A stretch of DNA of 55,706 nt, taken from the NCBI RefSeq assembly GCF_016429285.1, contig NZ_JAELUI010000014.1:1-55706 (forward strand), read 5' to 3'. This DNA is from Ralstonia sp. ASV6. Its GTDB lineage: Bacteria; Pseudomonadota; Gammaproteobacteria; Burkholderiales; Burkholderiaceae. The notes below the pieces were generated by a model. That model was not told where the DNA came from. It ran no database searches and saw only the letters and a list, made by a program, of their open reading frames with translations. Position 1 is the first letter of the stretch. Each line of letters starts with the position of its first letter. Below, piece by piece: positions 1 to 9,345 of this stretch. Made by a program: the position numbers and the translations under genes.

Positions 1-687
1 GCGGCGGATCACGTCGCCGTCATTGCAGATCAGCTTGGCTTGCACGCGCACGCTACGACTCGTCCGGCCCTTGCCGAAATGCCAGAGCGACATATCTTCC
101 TTGTTCTCGCGCAGCACGATGCAGGGCAGCGCGGCGAGATCGTCGGGCGTCTCGGGCAAGCCATGGCGCTTGATGAACGCGGGCGACGCACAAAGCAACC
201 GCGCATTCGGCGCAATCGCGTAGCCCACCAGGTTGGACACCTGCAGCGCACCGATATGGACGACCACATCAAAGCGCTCAGCGGCTTCCGTCAATGGGGC
301 ATCGGAGAGCGTCAGTTCGATGTCGACGTCGGGATGCTCCTGCTGAAAGTCGCTGATGACCGGTGCGATATAGCGCCGCCCGAAACCCAGCGGCGCATTG
401 ACCTTGAGCGTCCCCACCAGGCCACCCTGGCGCGTTTGCAGATCCTCCGACAACGCATCGAGCTGCCGGATCAGTTCCGCACCGCGCTCGCACAGCAGTG
501 CACCCTCTTGCGTAAAGCGCAGGCTGCGCGCGGTGCGGTCAACAAGCCGCACGCCCAGTTTCTTTTCCAACTGCTGCAAGCGCTGCGACACCGCCGATGG
601 CGTCAGGCCCAACGCCCGCGCCGTGGCAACCAGGCTGCCGTTTTCCTGGATGGCCAGCAGGAAGCGTAGATCGGCGGAGTCGGTCAT
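1..687 (-). CDS. LysR-family transcriptional regulator (3' end outside window)
   Basis: The reverse strand is open from an ATG at 687 to the window edge, giving the first 229 residues without a stop. The N-terminus (MTDSADLRFLLAIQENGSL) is a typical LysR winged helix-turn-helix covering about residues 1-60, with the usual ALGLTPSAVSQRLQQLEKKL recognition region. The rest is the periplasmic-binding-like effector domain of the CrgA/DsdC-type subgroup (GTLKVNAPLGFGRRYIAPV). The start lies three bases after the stop of the iminopeptidase gene, so the two are probably co-transcribed. LysR proteins are DNA-binding activators or repressors that respond to small molecules; the ligand cannot be read from the sequence. 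The C-terminal ~70 residues lie outside the window. Confidence 0.85.
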   Translation of the reverse strand, partial: MTDSADLRFLLAIQENGSLVATARALGLTPSAVSQRLQQLEKKLGVRLVDRTARSLRFTQEGALLCERGAELIRQLDALSEDLQTRQGGLVGTLKVNAPLGFGRRYIAPVISDFQQEHPDVDIELTLSDAPLTEAAERFDVVVHIGALQVSNLVGYAIAPNARLLCASPAFIKRHGLPETPDDLAALPCIVLRENKEDMSLWHFGKGRTSRSVRVQAKLICNDGDVIRR

Positions 688-690
688 GGC

Positions 691-1650
<960 letters not shown>

Positions 1651-1778
1651 TCAGGATGGCTGTGAGTGACGCACGAGTGTAGCGCTGTCCCGGTTGCGGA
1701 CGCGCCGGGCTTGGCCAGCGGCGACTCAATCACATTGCTGTGGTGACCGGGCCACATCGCCGGCCATGAATTTGCTGC

Positions 1779-1794
1779 GTCGCAATATTGCGAC
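1779..1794. promoter_or_regulatory. Perfect 16-bp palindrome, candidate operator
   Basis: GTCGCAATATTGCGAC reads identically on both strands. It lies in the 195-bp gap between the iminopeptidase start (reading left) and a small ORF (reading right), 46 bases before that ORF's ATG. Its position and symmetry suit a dimeric repressor or activator. The regulator is not known; the linked LysR gene is one candidate. Confidence 0.45.
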
Positions 1795-1839
1795 TAACAT
1801 CAGGGTAATCCCTAGGTTATCGCTCAGAAAGGAATCGCC

Positions 1840-1986
1840 ATGAAAGCCGCCGCACTCAACGCCGCCCCCACGTCCCGCCTTGCTCGCTTCTGGCAAATCC
1901 TGCGCCGTGAAGCCTCGCGCGCCATCGCGCTGCACGTGGAAAGCTGCGGCATGATGGCCGAGCTGTATCGCCGTTCGGGCCGCTAA
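1840..1986 (+). CDS. Small basic protein, 48 aa, function unknown
   Basis: The ORF begins at an ATG eight bases after a clear ribosome-binding site (GAAAGGA) and encodes 48 residues with a central amphipathic stretch (RFWQILRREASRAIALHVES) and a basic C-terminus ending RRSGR. It resembles in size and composition the short DUF1127-like proteins of beta- and alphaproteobacteria, but I do not see the family's signature clearly. The AT-rich upstream DNA with the sequence GGTAATCCCTAGG looks like a promoter region. It is convergent with the hydroxylase gene to its right. It may be a real small gene; the function is unknown. Confidence 0.55.
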   Translation: MKAAALNAAPTSRLARFWQILRREASRAIALHVESCGMMAELYRRSGR

Positions 1987-2042
1987 GCCCGCTTGCGTTT
2001 TTGCGCCGCACCATTCTTAGGATGTGACGCGAGCCCCTCAGC

Positions 2043-2729
2043 TCAGGTCTCAGTCCACTGCCGCATCAGGTTGTGATACACGCCGATCAGCGTGCGGCGC
2101 GCGGTGGCATCCGCGTCAGTCTGGTTAAGCGTCTGGATCGCGTTGTCCAGGTCGAACAGCATGGCGCGCTGCGCGTCATCGCGAATCAGGCTTTGGATCC
2201 AGAAGAAGCTCGCCACGCGCACGCCGCGTGTGATGGGTGTGACCTGATGCAGGCTCGTGGCCGGGTAGATCACCAAGTCGCCGGCATTGAGCTTGATGCT
2301 GTGCATGCCGTAGGTGTCTTCGATCTGCAGCTCGCCGCCGTCGTAGCTGGCCGGGTCTGACAGAAACAGCGTGGCCGAGATGTCCGTGCGCAGCTTGGCA
2401 CCGTTGTGCGGGTGGATGCGCACGCTGCCATCCACGTGCGCGCCGAAGGTCATGCCCTCGCCGTAGCGGTTGAACATTGGCGGGTACACTACGTTCGGCA
2501 ACGCTGCGCTGATGAAGCGCGGGTGCCGCTCCAGCACGCTCAGAATGAGCTGCTGGCACTGCAGGGCGACTTCGGCGCGCTCATCAATCTGCTGGTTGTT
2601 CTTGACCGGCGCCCCTGAATAGCCGGCCGACACGCGGCCATCCACCCAGGCATCGCCCGCGTTGTCGAGCAGCTCGCGCAGCGCAGCCACCTGCGCGGCG
2701 TTGAAGACGTTGGGAATACAGACAAGCAT
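2043..2729 (-). CDS. piuC: PKHD-type Fe(II)/2-oxoglutarate hydroxylase
   Basis: This 228-residue protein is an Fe(II)- and 2-oxoglutarate-dependent dioxygenase of the PKHD (PiuC/YbiX) family. The metal triad is visible as H98-x-D100 (GAHVDGS) and H161 (TSLHQVTP), with the 2-oxoglutarate-binding arginine at 171 (GVRVASFFW). These genes regularly sit next to TonB-dependent siderophore receptors, as here, where the receptor stops 59 bases upstream on the same strand; the substrate remains unclear in the family. The reading frame stays open far upstream, but the start at MLVCIPNVFN matches the family N-terminus and lies outside the receptor gene. Confidence 0.92.
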   Translation of the reverse strand: MLVCIPNVFNAAQVAALRELLDNAGDAWVDGRVSAGYSGAPVKNNQQIDERAEVALQCQQLILSVLERHPRFISAALPNVVYPPMFNRYGEGMTFGAHVDGSVRIHPHNGAKLRTDISATLFLSDPASYDGGELQIEDTYGMHSIKLNAGDLVIYPATSLHQVTPITRGVRVASFFWIQSLIRDDAQRAMLFDLDNAIQTLNQTDADATARRTLIGVYHNLMRQWTET

Positions 2730-2788
2730 GGTGCGTGCGCCAATCAAGCGGTGAGGGACGGGGCCTGAAGGTCCATCCCTCCAAGCCG

Positions 2789-5050
2789 TTACATGCGATA
2801 CACCACCGACAGCATCGCCGCGCGGCCGGTACCCGGCACGGCGCGACCGCCATCGGACGGAATCAGCGCATCGTAATACGTCTTGTTGAACAGGTTGAAC
2901 ACGTTCAGGCGCACGTCGTACTTGGGCTGGTGGTAGGCCAGCATCGCATCCCAGCGCACGAAGCCGCCCACCTGCACGGTGTCGGTGTTGTTGGCGTAGC
3001 GCTGCGACATGTAGAACGCGCCCGCACCCACTTCCCAGTTCGGCATGAAGGTGTAGCTCGTCCACACCGTAGCGGCATGCTTGGGTGTGTTGGCCGGCGC
3101 CATGCCCTGCGTGCCCGCGGCGATACCGTTGACGATCTCCGCATCCAGGTACGTGTAGCCCGCGAAGATCTGCAGCTTGTCGGTCACGTGGCCCGTGGCA
3201 CCCAGGCGCGCGCCGCGCACGCGAATCTTGCCGGCAGAGGTGTACGTCGTGCTGTCGATTTGCGTGCGCGCGTTGTCCTTGGTGATCTGGAACACCGCCG
3301 ACGACACCGACAAGTCGCCATTGAGCAAATCCCATTTGCCGCCGGCTTCATACGATTTGTTCTTCTCCGGGTCCAGATTCTGCTGACCCGTCGTACCCAC
3401 CAGTTGCTCCAATGACGGGTTGAACGAGGTGCCGTACGACACGTAGTACGACTGCCAGTCCGTCGGCTGCCAGATGCCACCCAGGCGCGTGCTGACGAAG
3501 TTCACCGTCTGCTGCGCATACGGTAGCGCGGTGATCTTGGCCGATGCCGGCGTGTTGGCCGCGTTCAGCGAGTTCGAAATGCTGGCGATGTAGCGGTCAT
3601 AGCGCAGACCCGCCACCGCCTTCCACTGCTTGGTGAACTCGATCGAATCGTTGAAGTACGCCGCCACCGTGTTGGCAGAACCACCCTGCACGTTGCCCAG
3701 CATGGACGGCGCATTCGACGGCGAGTTCGTATAGCTCGGGCTCACCAGCGGCTCGCACGACACAAACCCGCTCGTCATGCTCGACTGCACCAGCGGCGTG
3801 CCGTTGCACGAGCCGTTGCGATAGTAGTTCTGGTTGTCGTAGCCATCGTGGCCGAACTCGGTGCCCACCAGCAGCGTGTGTTTGACTGAGCCCGTATCGA
3901 ACTTGGCCGTCAGCTCGGTCTGGTTGAACAGCGAGTAGTCACGGATGCGACGGTCGTGGCTTTGCAGGCGTACCGACAACGCAGACAGCGGCAGATTGCT
4001 GTTGGTCAGCGCCGTGAACACGCCCGTCGGGCTCACCGTGCCAACCGCATTGGGCGCCGTCTCGCGCGCATCGGTCTGCACGTAGTTGAACTGCGTCTGG
4101 TTGCGCAAGCGCAGGTTGGGCGAGAACTTGTGGTCGATATTGGCCGAAAATGCAGCCACGTCCTGCGTGGTGCGGTCGTCCGTGAAGCCGTAGTACGTCT
4201 TCGGATCAACGTTGACCGGGTGGCCGTTGAGGTTCGGCACACCGTAGTCAGGCATGTCGCGGTTGTGCTGCAGCAGCGCGGAGAGGGTCACCTCGGTGGG
4301 CGTGCCGATGCCGAAGCGCCACGACGGCGCAATGCCGAAGTCCTGCGCCGTCATCTCGTCGCGGGTGCTGGTCTTGCCGTTCTGCGCCATGGCAGCCATG
4401 CGGAAGGCAGACGTATCGGACGTCGGCGTGTTGACATCTACCGTGGTACGCACCAGGCCATTGGTGGTAACCGAGCCGGTGATTTCCGTGGCCGCCTTCA
4501 GCGACGGCTTCTTCGTCACCTGGTTGATGACGCCGCCGGTTGAACCCCGCCCGAACAGCATCGACGACGGGCCCATCAGCACTTCCACCGAATCGAGGGC
4601 GAACAGATCACGGTAGTACTGGCCGCGATCGCGAAAGCCATCCAGGTAGATGTCGGTGCGCGCCGAAAAACCGTTCAGGTTGATGTTGTTGCCGATCTGC
4701 CCGCCCTCAGCCGCGCCGATGGTGATGCCCGGCACATTGCGCAGCGCATCGGCCAGCGAGCTGGCGCCCTGCGCATCGGTCAGTGCCTTGGGCACCACCG
4801 TCACCGACTGCGGAATGTCGCGCAGGTTCTCGGGCAGCTTGGAGATCGAACTTTTGGCGGCGTTGTAGTCATCACGCGGGGCGGTGGCCTTGACCACGGC
4901 CTCGGGCAGCGTAGCCGTGGCAGTGGCGGCGCTGTTGGCAACGACAGGAGTGGATGCGGCTTGCTGAGCGAGTGCGACGGCAGGCGTGGCAAACAAAGCC
5001 AGCAGGGCGCTGGCGACGGGCCTGGGGTTCAGGCGATTGGGGCGGTTCAT
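2789..5050 (-). CDS. TonB-dependent catecholate-type siderophore receptor
   Basis: This 753-residue outer-membrane protein imports ferric siderophores using TonB energy. A signal peptide (SALLALFATPAVALAQQ) is followed by a plug domain (LPENLRDIPQSVTVVPKAL; GFRDRGQYYRDLFALDSVE; GRGSTGGVINQVTKKP) and a C-terminal 22-strand barrel ending RAAMLSVVYRM. The motifs match the Fiu/PiuA/FhuE-like siderophore receptor group. The chosen ATG gives the signal peptide; the longer upstream frame crosses the promoter and Fur-like box and is unlikely. The gene is followed by the PKHD hydroxylase, the usual PiuA-PiuC pairing. Regulation by iron through Fur is expected from the box 120 bases upstream. The exact ligand cannot be determined here. 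Confidence 0.93.
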   Translation of the reverse strand: MNRPNRLNPRPVASALLALFATPAVALAQQAASTPVVANSAATATATLPEAVVKATAPRDDYNAAKSSISKLPENLRDIPQSVTVVPKALTDAQGASSLADALRNVPGITIGAAEGGQIGNNINLNGFSARTDIYLDGFRDRGQYYRDLFALDSVEVLMGPSSMLFGRGSTGGVINQVTKKPSLKAATEITGSVTTNGLVRTTVDVNTPTSDTSAFRMAAMAQNGKTSTRDEMTAQDFGIAPSWRFGIGTPTEVTLSALLQHNRDMPDYGVPNLNGHPVNVDPKTYYGFTDDRTTQDVAAFSANIDHKFSPNLRLRNQTQFNYVQTDARETAPNAVGTVSPTGVFTALTNSNLPLSALSVRLQSHDRRIRDYSLFNQTELTAKFDTGSVKHTLLVGTEFGHDGYDNQNYYRNGSCNGTPLVQSSMTSGFVSCEPLVSPSYTNSPSNAPSMLGNVQGGSANTVAAYFNDSIEFTKQWKAVAGLRYDRYIASISNSLNAANTPASAKITALPYAQQTVNFVSTRLGGIWQPTDWQSYYVSYGTSFNPSLEQLVGTTGQQNLDPEKNKSYEAGGKWDLLNGDLSVSSAVFQITKDNARTQIDSTTYTSAGKIRVRGARLGATGHVTDKLQIFAGYTYLDAEIVNGIAAGTQGMAPANTPKHAATVWTSYTFMPNWEVGAGAFYMSQRYANNTDTVQVGGFVRWDAMLAYHQPKYDVRLNVFNLFNKTYYDALIPSDGGRAVPGTGRAAMLSVVYRM

Positions 5051-5163
5051 CTGGGTGGTTTCTCCGGGCGGCGCCCTTCCTTCTGGATGCCAGCCGCTGC
5101 GGAACGCCCTCCTGCGCCCGTGCCGCCGTGCACAAGAGCGCACTACGAAATGCGGACGCAAAT

Positions 5164-5188
5164 ATAAATGATAATGATTCGCAACAGC
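5164..5188 (-). promoter_or_regulatory. Fur-box-like operator upstream of the siderophore receptor
   Basis: TAAATGATAATGATTCGC contains the first ten bases of the 19-bp Fur consensus (GATAATGATT for GATAATGATA), with overlapping NATNAT-type hexamers on the left and a poor right half. It sits in an AT-rich island 115-140 bases upstream of the receptor ATG, where the promoter should lie. Confidence 0.65.
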
Positions 5189-5324
5189 AATCAATTATCA
5201 CATTTTCTATGAAAAGTTCCTGAAAACGCACACCATAAAGCGATCCAAAGATCGCTTTTGCTTGGGTTTTGCTGAGAAAACACGCTTGTTGCCGTGTGGA
5301 AAGCGTGTCTGGGTTCGCGAGCGA

Positions 5325-5357
5325 CGCAGAAATCGGCGGAGCGTACCTATTTCTGCG
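5325..5357 (+). repeat. Iteron-like repeat, leftmost copy, with inverted half-copy
   Basis: CGTACCTATTTCTGCG at 5342-5357 matches the family consensus except for one C-to-T change and the variable eighth position. Sixteen bases before it, CGCAGAAAT at 5325-5333 is the inverted half of the same motif, so the pair forms a 9-bp inverted repeat. It is about 24 kb from the origin. Confidence 0.8.
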
Positions 5358-5376
5358 TACCGCTCGAAGCCGGGGA

Positions 5377-6792
5377 CTACGGCAAGGGCTGGGCACCCTC
5401 ACCCGCATCCTCGTGCGCTTCCTTTTTGTTCTGCGCCAGCGCCCGCGCATACACCGACGGCGCACCCGCCGCATGCGCAGTCACGTAGCCGGTGATGCAC
5501 GCCAGCATGAGCGGCAGCACCACTTGGTACGACAGCGTCATCTCAAAGATCATCAGGATCGACATGAGCGGTGCATGCGTGGTGGCCGCCAGCAACGCGC
5601 CCATACCGACCACCGCATAGCTGATCGGAACCGGCGCCGCTCCCGGCAGCAGCGCGTGCATGCCTGTGCCGTACAGCAAGCCCAGCGCCGCACCACAGAA
5701 CAGCGTGGGCGTGAACACACCGCCAACTGCGCCCGAACCCGCGCTGGCCGCCGTCGCCACGACCTTGCAGATCAGCACCAGCGCCACGGTCTGCCACAGC
5801 CACGGCTGGTGCAGGAAGCTGTTGACCACGCTGTAGCCGTTGCCCCAGACCTCAGGCAATTGCGTCGACAGCGCACCAACGATCAGCCCACCCAGTGCCA
5901 ACCGCAACGTCAGCGGCAACTTGGTACGGGCAAAGGCATCACGTGCGCGGTCAATCAGCCCCAACAGCAGCGGCCCCGCCATGCCTGCCGCCAGGCCGAG
6001 CCCCAGATAGGTCAGCACTTCCCAGCCAGACACGAAATCGAAATGCGGCATCTCGTAGACCGCGCCGTACCCGAAGAACTGGCGCAACACGATGTCGGCG
6101 GTCACGGCCGACACCAGCAGCGGCCCCAGCGTGGCCGTGGTGATGACCCCGAAGACGATCTCGCTCACGAACACGGCGCCTGAGATCGGCGCGTTGTAGG
6201 CGGAGGTGATACCAGCTGCCGCCCCACACGCAACCAGCAGACGCAGTTGCTCGACTGAGACCGGTCTGATGTGCCCAAACCCGCGCCTCAGCACGCGCCC
6301 CAGCAGCGAACCGCACATCGCCGCCAGTTGCACCATCGGCCCTTCCCGCCCGATGGACGCACCACTGGCCACCGAACACAGCGACGACGCACTGCGTACC
6401 AAGCTCTGCCGCGCGCTCAACACGCCGTCGCCCACAGCGATGGCTTCCATATAGTCTTCCGAGCCCTTGCGTGGAATCCACTTCAGCCCGACCTGCAGCG
6501 TAAGCCCCGCCAGCACGCCGCCGATGGCCGGCACCAGCAGGCGCGCCCACCACGGCAGTGCGCGGGCCGTGGCCACCAGCCCCTGATCGGTGCCGGAGAG
6601 CCACCACTGCAGCTGGCGCAGGCACTCGCGAAACAGAATCGTCGACAAGGCGCCCGCGCAGCCGATCACGGCAGCGTAGACAAACACCAGATGTTCGCTG
6701 CCGAACGGCAACCGCGCGACCACGCGCTGCCACCACGCTGGGCGCGGTGATGGGGTGGGCGATGGCGTTGGTGTATCCGGAATGTGGGTCAT
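5377..6792 (-). CDS. Voltage-gated chloride channel / ClC-type antiporter
   Basis: This 471-residue polytopic inner-membrane protein belongs to the ClC family, which moves chloride or fluoride, often in exchange for protons. GREGPMVQ carries the gating glutamate of the family's GKEGP motif, and GAVGGVFTPTLFCGA matches the GxFxP motif. The first selectivity motif (GSGIP) is replaced by KGSEDYMEA, placing it in a divergent bacterial branch. About ten hydrophobic segments are visible. The N-terminus is a Pro/Thr/Ser-rich tail (MTHIPDTPTPSPTPSP) before the first helix. There is no CBS domain. It appears to be transcribed alone. Ion selectivity and stoichiometry cannot be read from the sequence. 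Confidence 0.9.
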   Translation of the reverse strand: MTHIPDTPTPSPTPSPRPAWWQRVVARLPFGSEHLVFVYAAVIGCAGALSTILFRECLRQLQWWLSGTDQGLVATARALPWWARLLVPAIGGVLAGLTLQVGLKWIPRKGSEDYMEAIAVGDGVLSARQSLVRSASSLCSVASGASIGREGPMVQLAAMCGSLLGRVLRRGFGHIRPVSVEQLRLLVACGAAAGITSAYNAPISGAVFVSEIVFGVITTATLGPLLVSAVTADIVLRQFFGYGAVYEMPHFDFVSGWEVLTYLGLGLAAGMAGPLLLGLIDRARDAFARTKLPLTLRLALGGLIVGALSTQLPEVWGNGYSVVNSFLHQPWLWQTVALVLICKVVATAASAGSGAVGGVFTPTLFCGAALGLLYGTGMHALLPGAAPVPISYAVVGMGALLAATTHAPLMSILMIFEMTLSYQVVLPLMLACITGYVTAHAAGAPSVYARALAQNKKEAHEDAGEGAQPLP

Positions 6793-6844
6793 GACGGCCC
6801 CGTAAACGGCAGACCATCATGATAGCGGGCGAGTTGCGCAGGGA

Positions 6845-7162
6845 TTACGCCGGCGTATGCACGGCGCCATCAACAAACCACGCTTGCGGCAAGCCAGCCA
6901 CGCGCCGGTTCGGGCTCCATGCCATGACGCGTACATCGGCCAGGTGTTCCAGCACAAAAGGATCGCGCGCCACGATGGCATCGATCTCCTCACGTGACGC
7001 GGCGCGCGCGAGGATGGCGCCGCCTTCGCGCGGGAAGAGTGGTCCGGACATCAGGAAGTGCCCGCTCGCGTAGTGCGTGTCCAGGTGTTGGCGATGGGCG
7101 GGCAGCACGCGGTCCATCTCGGACAACGGTGCGCGATAGGCGAAAAGAATCAGGTACAGCAT
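6845..7162 (-). CDS. YciI family protein
   Basis: The 105-residue protein has the YCII-related fold: LYLILFAYRAPLSEMDRVLPAHRQHLDTHY at the N-terminus, the GHFLMSGPLFPREGGAIL strand-loop-strand, and DPFVLEHLADVRVMAWSP. Conserved histidine and aspartate residues in the HRQHLDTH region are the family's putative active-site positions. A strong ribosome-binding site (AAGGAG) precedes this ATG by a few bases, so I prefer it to the longer upstream frame. Family members are small dimeric proteins; most have no proven reaction. Two iteron-like repeats lie just upstream. Confidence 0.88.
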   Translation of the reverse strand: MLYLILFAYRAPLSEMDRVLPAHRQHLDTHYASGHFLMSGPLFPREGGAILARAASREEIDAIVARDPFVLEHLADVRVMAWSPNRRVAGLPQAWFVDGAVHTPA

Positions 7163-7236
7163 GGGAGGACTCCTTGTGCATGATGCGTGAAGGGGGTAAT
7201 ACGACGCGCCGCGAGGCACCACACTGCCGAGCACCT

Positions 7237-7269
7237 CGCAGAAACGGGTACGCCGCAGAAATGGGTACG
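7237..7269 (-). repeat. Two direct iteron-like repeats, 17 bases apart
   Basis: CGCAGAAACGGGTACG at 7237 and CGCAGAAATGGGTACG at 7254 are back-to-back copies of the origin repeat in the reverse orientation, in the gap between the YciI and quinone oxidoreductase genes. The second copy ends immediately before the oxidoreductase stop codon region. Confidence 0.9.
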
Positions 7270-7270
7270 G

Positions 7271-8269
7271 TCATGGTCGCAGCAGCAATGCTCCAGAGGT
7301 TTGGCCGGCCTCCAGCGCCGCGTGCGCAGTGGCCGCCTCTTCAAGCGCATAGGTACCGCCCACCGGCACGTGCACGCCTTCGAGCATGCGTTGCAACGCG
7401 GCCTGCGCACCGGCGCGGTAGCGCGAGAGATCCGCCATGTAGCGGAACACGCCCGGCCGCGCCAGCGCAATGGAACGCGATGGCCCCAACTCAGAGAGGT
7501 CAAGAGTGTGCGTTTGCGTATTGCCGACATCGCTCGCCTGGCCGATGCTCGCCACCATGCCGAATGGCCGCGTCACTGACAGAGACGTTTGCAACATCGC
7601 CCCGCCTACACCGTCAATGGCGTAATCGACGCCATCACCATCGGTCAATTGCAGCACGGCTTCACGCACGTCCTGCTGACGGTACAGCACGACGTGGTCT
7701 GCGCCATGGCCGAGTGCGGTGGCCGCCTTGGCCTCGCTGCCGACTGTACCGATCACGCGCGCACCCAGGCGCTTCGCCCACTGCACCAGCAGCAGGCCCA
7801 GGCCACCGGCTGCCGCATGCACGAGTACCGTGTCGCCCGCCTGTACCCGGCGTACCCGAGACAGCAGCATGTGCGCGGTGATGCCGCGCAGTAGCGTAGC
7901 GGCGACGGTTTCGTCGTCCAGCGCATCCGGCAGCGCAATCGCGCGCTCCGCAGGAATGTTGCGATGGCTTGCATAACCGCCGGGCGCGCCGTCCATCAGC
8001 CCGGCCCAGGCCACACGCTGGCCGACCACAAAGCCGCGCACGTCCGACCCCAGTGCTTCCACCACCCCGACGCCTTCCACTCCCAACACCGCGGGAAACG
8101 CCGGCACCGGGTACAGCCCGGCACGGTGATATACGTCAACAAAGTTCACACCGATGGCGGTGTGGCGCACCGTCAGTGCATTGGGTGCAGGTGGTGAAAG
8201 CATCAGGCTGGCGGGCTGCAAACCCAATGCAGAAGCGGGTTCACGAAGTTGAATGACCTTGGCATGCAT
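7271..8269 (-). CDS. NADPH:quinone oxidoreductase-like zinc-independent MDR protein
   Basis: This 332-residue protein is a medium-chain dehydrogenase/reductase of the quinone oxidoreductase (QorA/zeta-crystallin) type, which reduces quinones or activated double bonds with NADPH. The N-terminal GroES-like domain includes IGVNFVDVYHRAGLYP and LGVEGVGVVEALG; the nucleotide-binding motif HAAAGGLGLLLVQWAK is at about residues 147-162. Zinc-ligand cysteines are absent, as expected for this branch. An upstream in-frame ATG would add residues encoded by an iteron copy, so I take the start at MHAKVIQL. It is divergent from a LysR gene 130 bases away, which is a likely regulator. Confidence 0.88.
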   Translation of the reverse strand: MHAKVIQLREPASALGLQPASLMLSPPAPNALTVRHTAIGVNFVDVYHRAGLYPVPAFPAVLGVEGVGVVEALGSDVRGFVVGQRVAWAGLMDGAPGGYASHRNIPAERAIALPDALDDETVAATLLRGITAHMLLSRVRRVQAGDTVLVHAAAGGLGLLLVQWAKRLGARVIGTVGSEAKAATALGHGADHVVLYRQQDVREAVLQLTDGDGVDYAIDGVGGAMLQTSLSVTRPFGMVASIGQASDVGNTQTHTLDLSELGPSRSIALARPGVFRYMADLSRYRAGAQAALQRMLEGVHVPVGGTYALEEAATAHAALEAGQTSGALLLRP

Positions 8270-8281
8270 GACAAATGTCCT

Positions 8282-8297
8282 CGCAGAAATGGGTACG
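8282..8297 (-). repeat. Iteron-like repeat in LysR/oxidoreductase divergent gap
   Basis: CGCAGAAATGGGTACG, a full-consensus copy in the reverse orientation, lies 13 bases upstream of the oxidoreductase start, where it could overlap its promoter or leader. Confidence 0.88.
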
Positions 8298-8398
8298 CTT
8301 TTCAGTTTCATGACGATGGGTATTGCTGCCGTCATGTTGTGAAACAAGCGTATTCCGTTCAGAATCGCCCGGGAATTCTCAAAAACTGAGCATCTTCT

Positions 8399-9340
8399 GT
8401 GCAAAAAAGCCCGGATCGACCGAAACGCGTGCTCACAAGCGCGGTAGTGGCCGAACCTTCTTCCTCCTTGCAGTGGGATGACGTGCGCTACTTCCTTGTG
8501 CTGGCGCGTGAGGGCAGCCTGTCGGCCGCAGCGCGGCGGCTGGCGGTGGAGCACACCACTGTGGCGCGGCGTGCCGATGCGCTGGAGCAATCGCTGGGCG
8601 TGCGGTTGTTCGACCGCCTGCCACGCGGCTGGCGCCTGACCGCCGAGGGCAGTGCGCTGGCCGAGCGCGCCGAGCGCATGGAGCAGGAGGCCGCCGGCTT
8701 CGCCCGCGCAGCGGCGGGTGCGGGCAGCCTGCGCGGGACGGTGCGCATCTCGGCGCCACCCACCATCGCGAGCCACTTCATTGCACCGCACTTGGCCGCG
8801 CTGCACCGCCAGTGGCCGGGCATCAGCCTGGTCTTGCTGGGCGAGACGCGCAACGCCAACCTGATGGCACACGAGGCCGATCTCGCCATCCGGCTGTCGC
8901 GCCCGACTGCATCCACGCTGGCCACGCGGCCGCTAGGCGATCTCGGCTATGGGCTGTATGCAATGCCTGAGGTACTGGCGCAACCCGAAGCGGAATGGGA
9001 GTTCATCGGCTATGACGAGCGCCTGCGCCACGTGCCGCAGCAACGCTGGCTGGATGAGTACGCAGGCGAACGCCGCGTGGTCCTGCGTTGTAGCGATCTG
9101 GCGGCAATCCACCAGGCAGCACTCGCCGGACTGGGTGTGGCAGCGCTTCCGCACTTCCTGGGCGCACCCGCAGAAACGGGTACGCTTTTGCGCCGATTGC
9201 CGGTCGACCACCCCGCACTGCACCGGGAAATCTGGTTGGCGATCCACCCCGATGTGCGCCGCTCCCCGCGCGTGCGGGCGGTGGCCGATGCGCTGATCGC
9301 GTTATTCGACGCACAGCGGCACGTTTTAGCGGGGCATTGA
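8399..9340 (+). CDS. LysR-family transcriptional regulator
   Basis: This 313-residue regulator starts at a GTG. After a short extension, the helix-turn-helix begins near residue 25 (LQWDDVRYFLVLAREGSLSA, with LAVEHTTVARRADALEQSLG as recognition region), followed by the effector-binding domain (LRGTVRISAPPTIASHFIAP). The pattern with TTVARR and RISAPPTIASHF is typical of the subgroup that controls divergent oxidoreductase genes, and the quinone oxidoreductase is indeed divergent. A 16-bp iteron-like repeat lies inside the coding sequence near residues 257-262, where it is read as AETGT. The first ATG-type alternative downstream would truncate the wHTH domain, so GTG is preferred. Confidence 0.88.
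   Translation: MQKSPDRPKRVLTSAVVAEPSSSLQWDDVRYFLVLAREGSLSAAARRLAVEHTTVARRADALEQSLGVRLFDRLPRGWRLTAEGSALAERAERMEQEAAGFARAAAGAGSLRGTVRISAPPTIASHFIAPHLAALHRQWPGISLVLLGETRNANLMAHEADLAIRLSRPTASTLATRPLGDLGYGLYAMPEVLAQPEAEWEFIGYDERLRHVPQQRWLDEYAGERRVVLRCSDLAAIHQAALAGLGVAALPHFLGAPAETGTLLRRLPVDHPALHREIWLAIHPDVRRSPRVRAVADALIALFDAQRHVLAGH
9169..9184 (-). repeat. Iteron-like repeat inside a LysR coding sequence
   Basis: CGCAGAAACGGGTACG is a perfect-consensus copy within the effector domain of the LysR gene, translated as part of PAETGTLL. It shows that the repeat is kept even where it must also code. Confidence 0.9.
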
Positions 9341-9345
9341 ACGTA

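Larger units (their letters stand above)
5051..5376. other. Intergenic region between ClC channel and siderophore receptor
   Basis: This 326-base gap holds the receptor leader and its Fur-like box, then a stem-loop at 5237-5258 (AAAGCGATC caaa GATCGCTTT) that could end channel transcription, although it has only a short T-run on that strand, and then one copy of the 16-bp iteron-like repeat in an inverted arrangement at 5325-5357. Short reading frames here have no ribosome-binding site or recognisable product. Confidence 0.6.

Noticed and set aside
2730-3335. N-terminal extension of the PKHD hydroxylase into the receptor gene
   Set aside because: The frame is open only by chance across the receptor's coding region; the hydroxylase family starts at MLVCIPNVFN.
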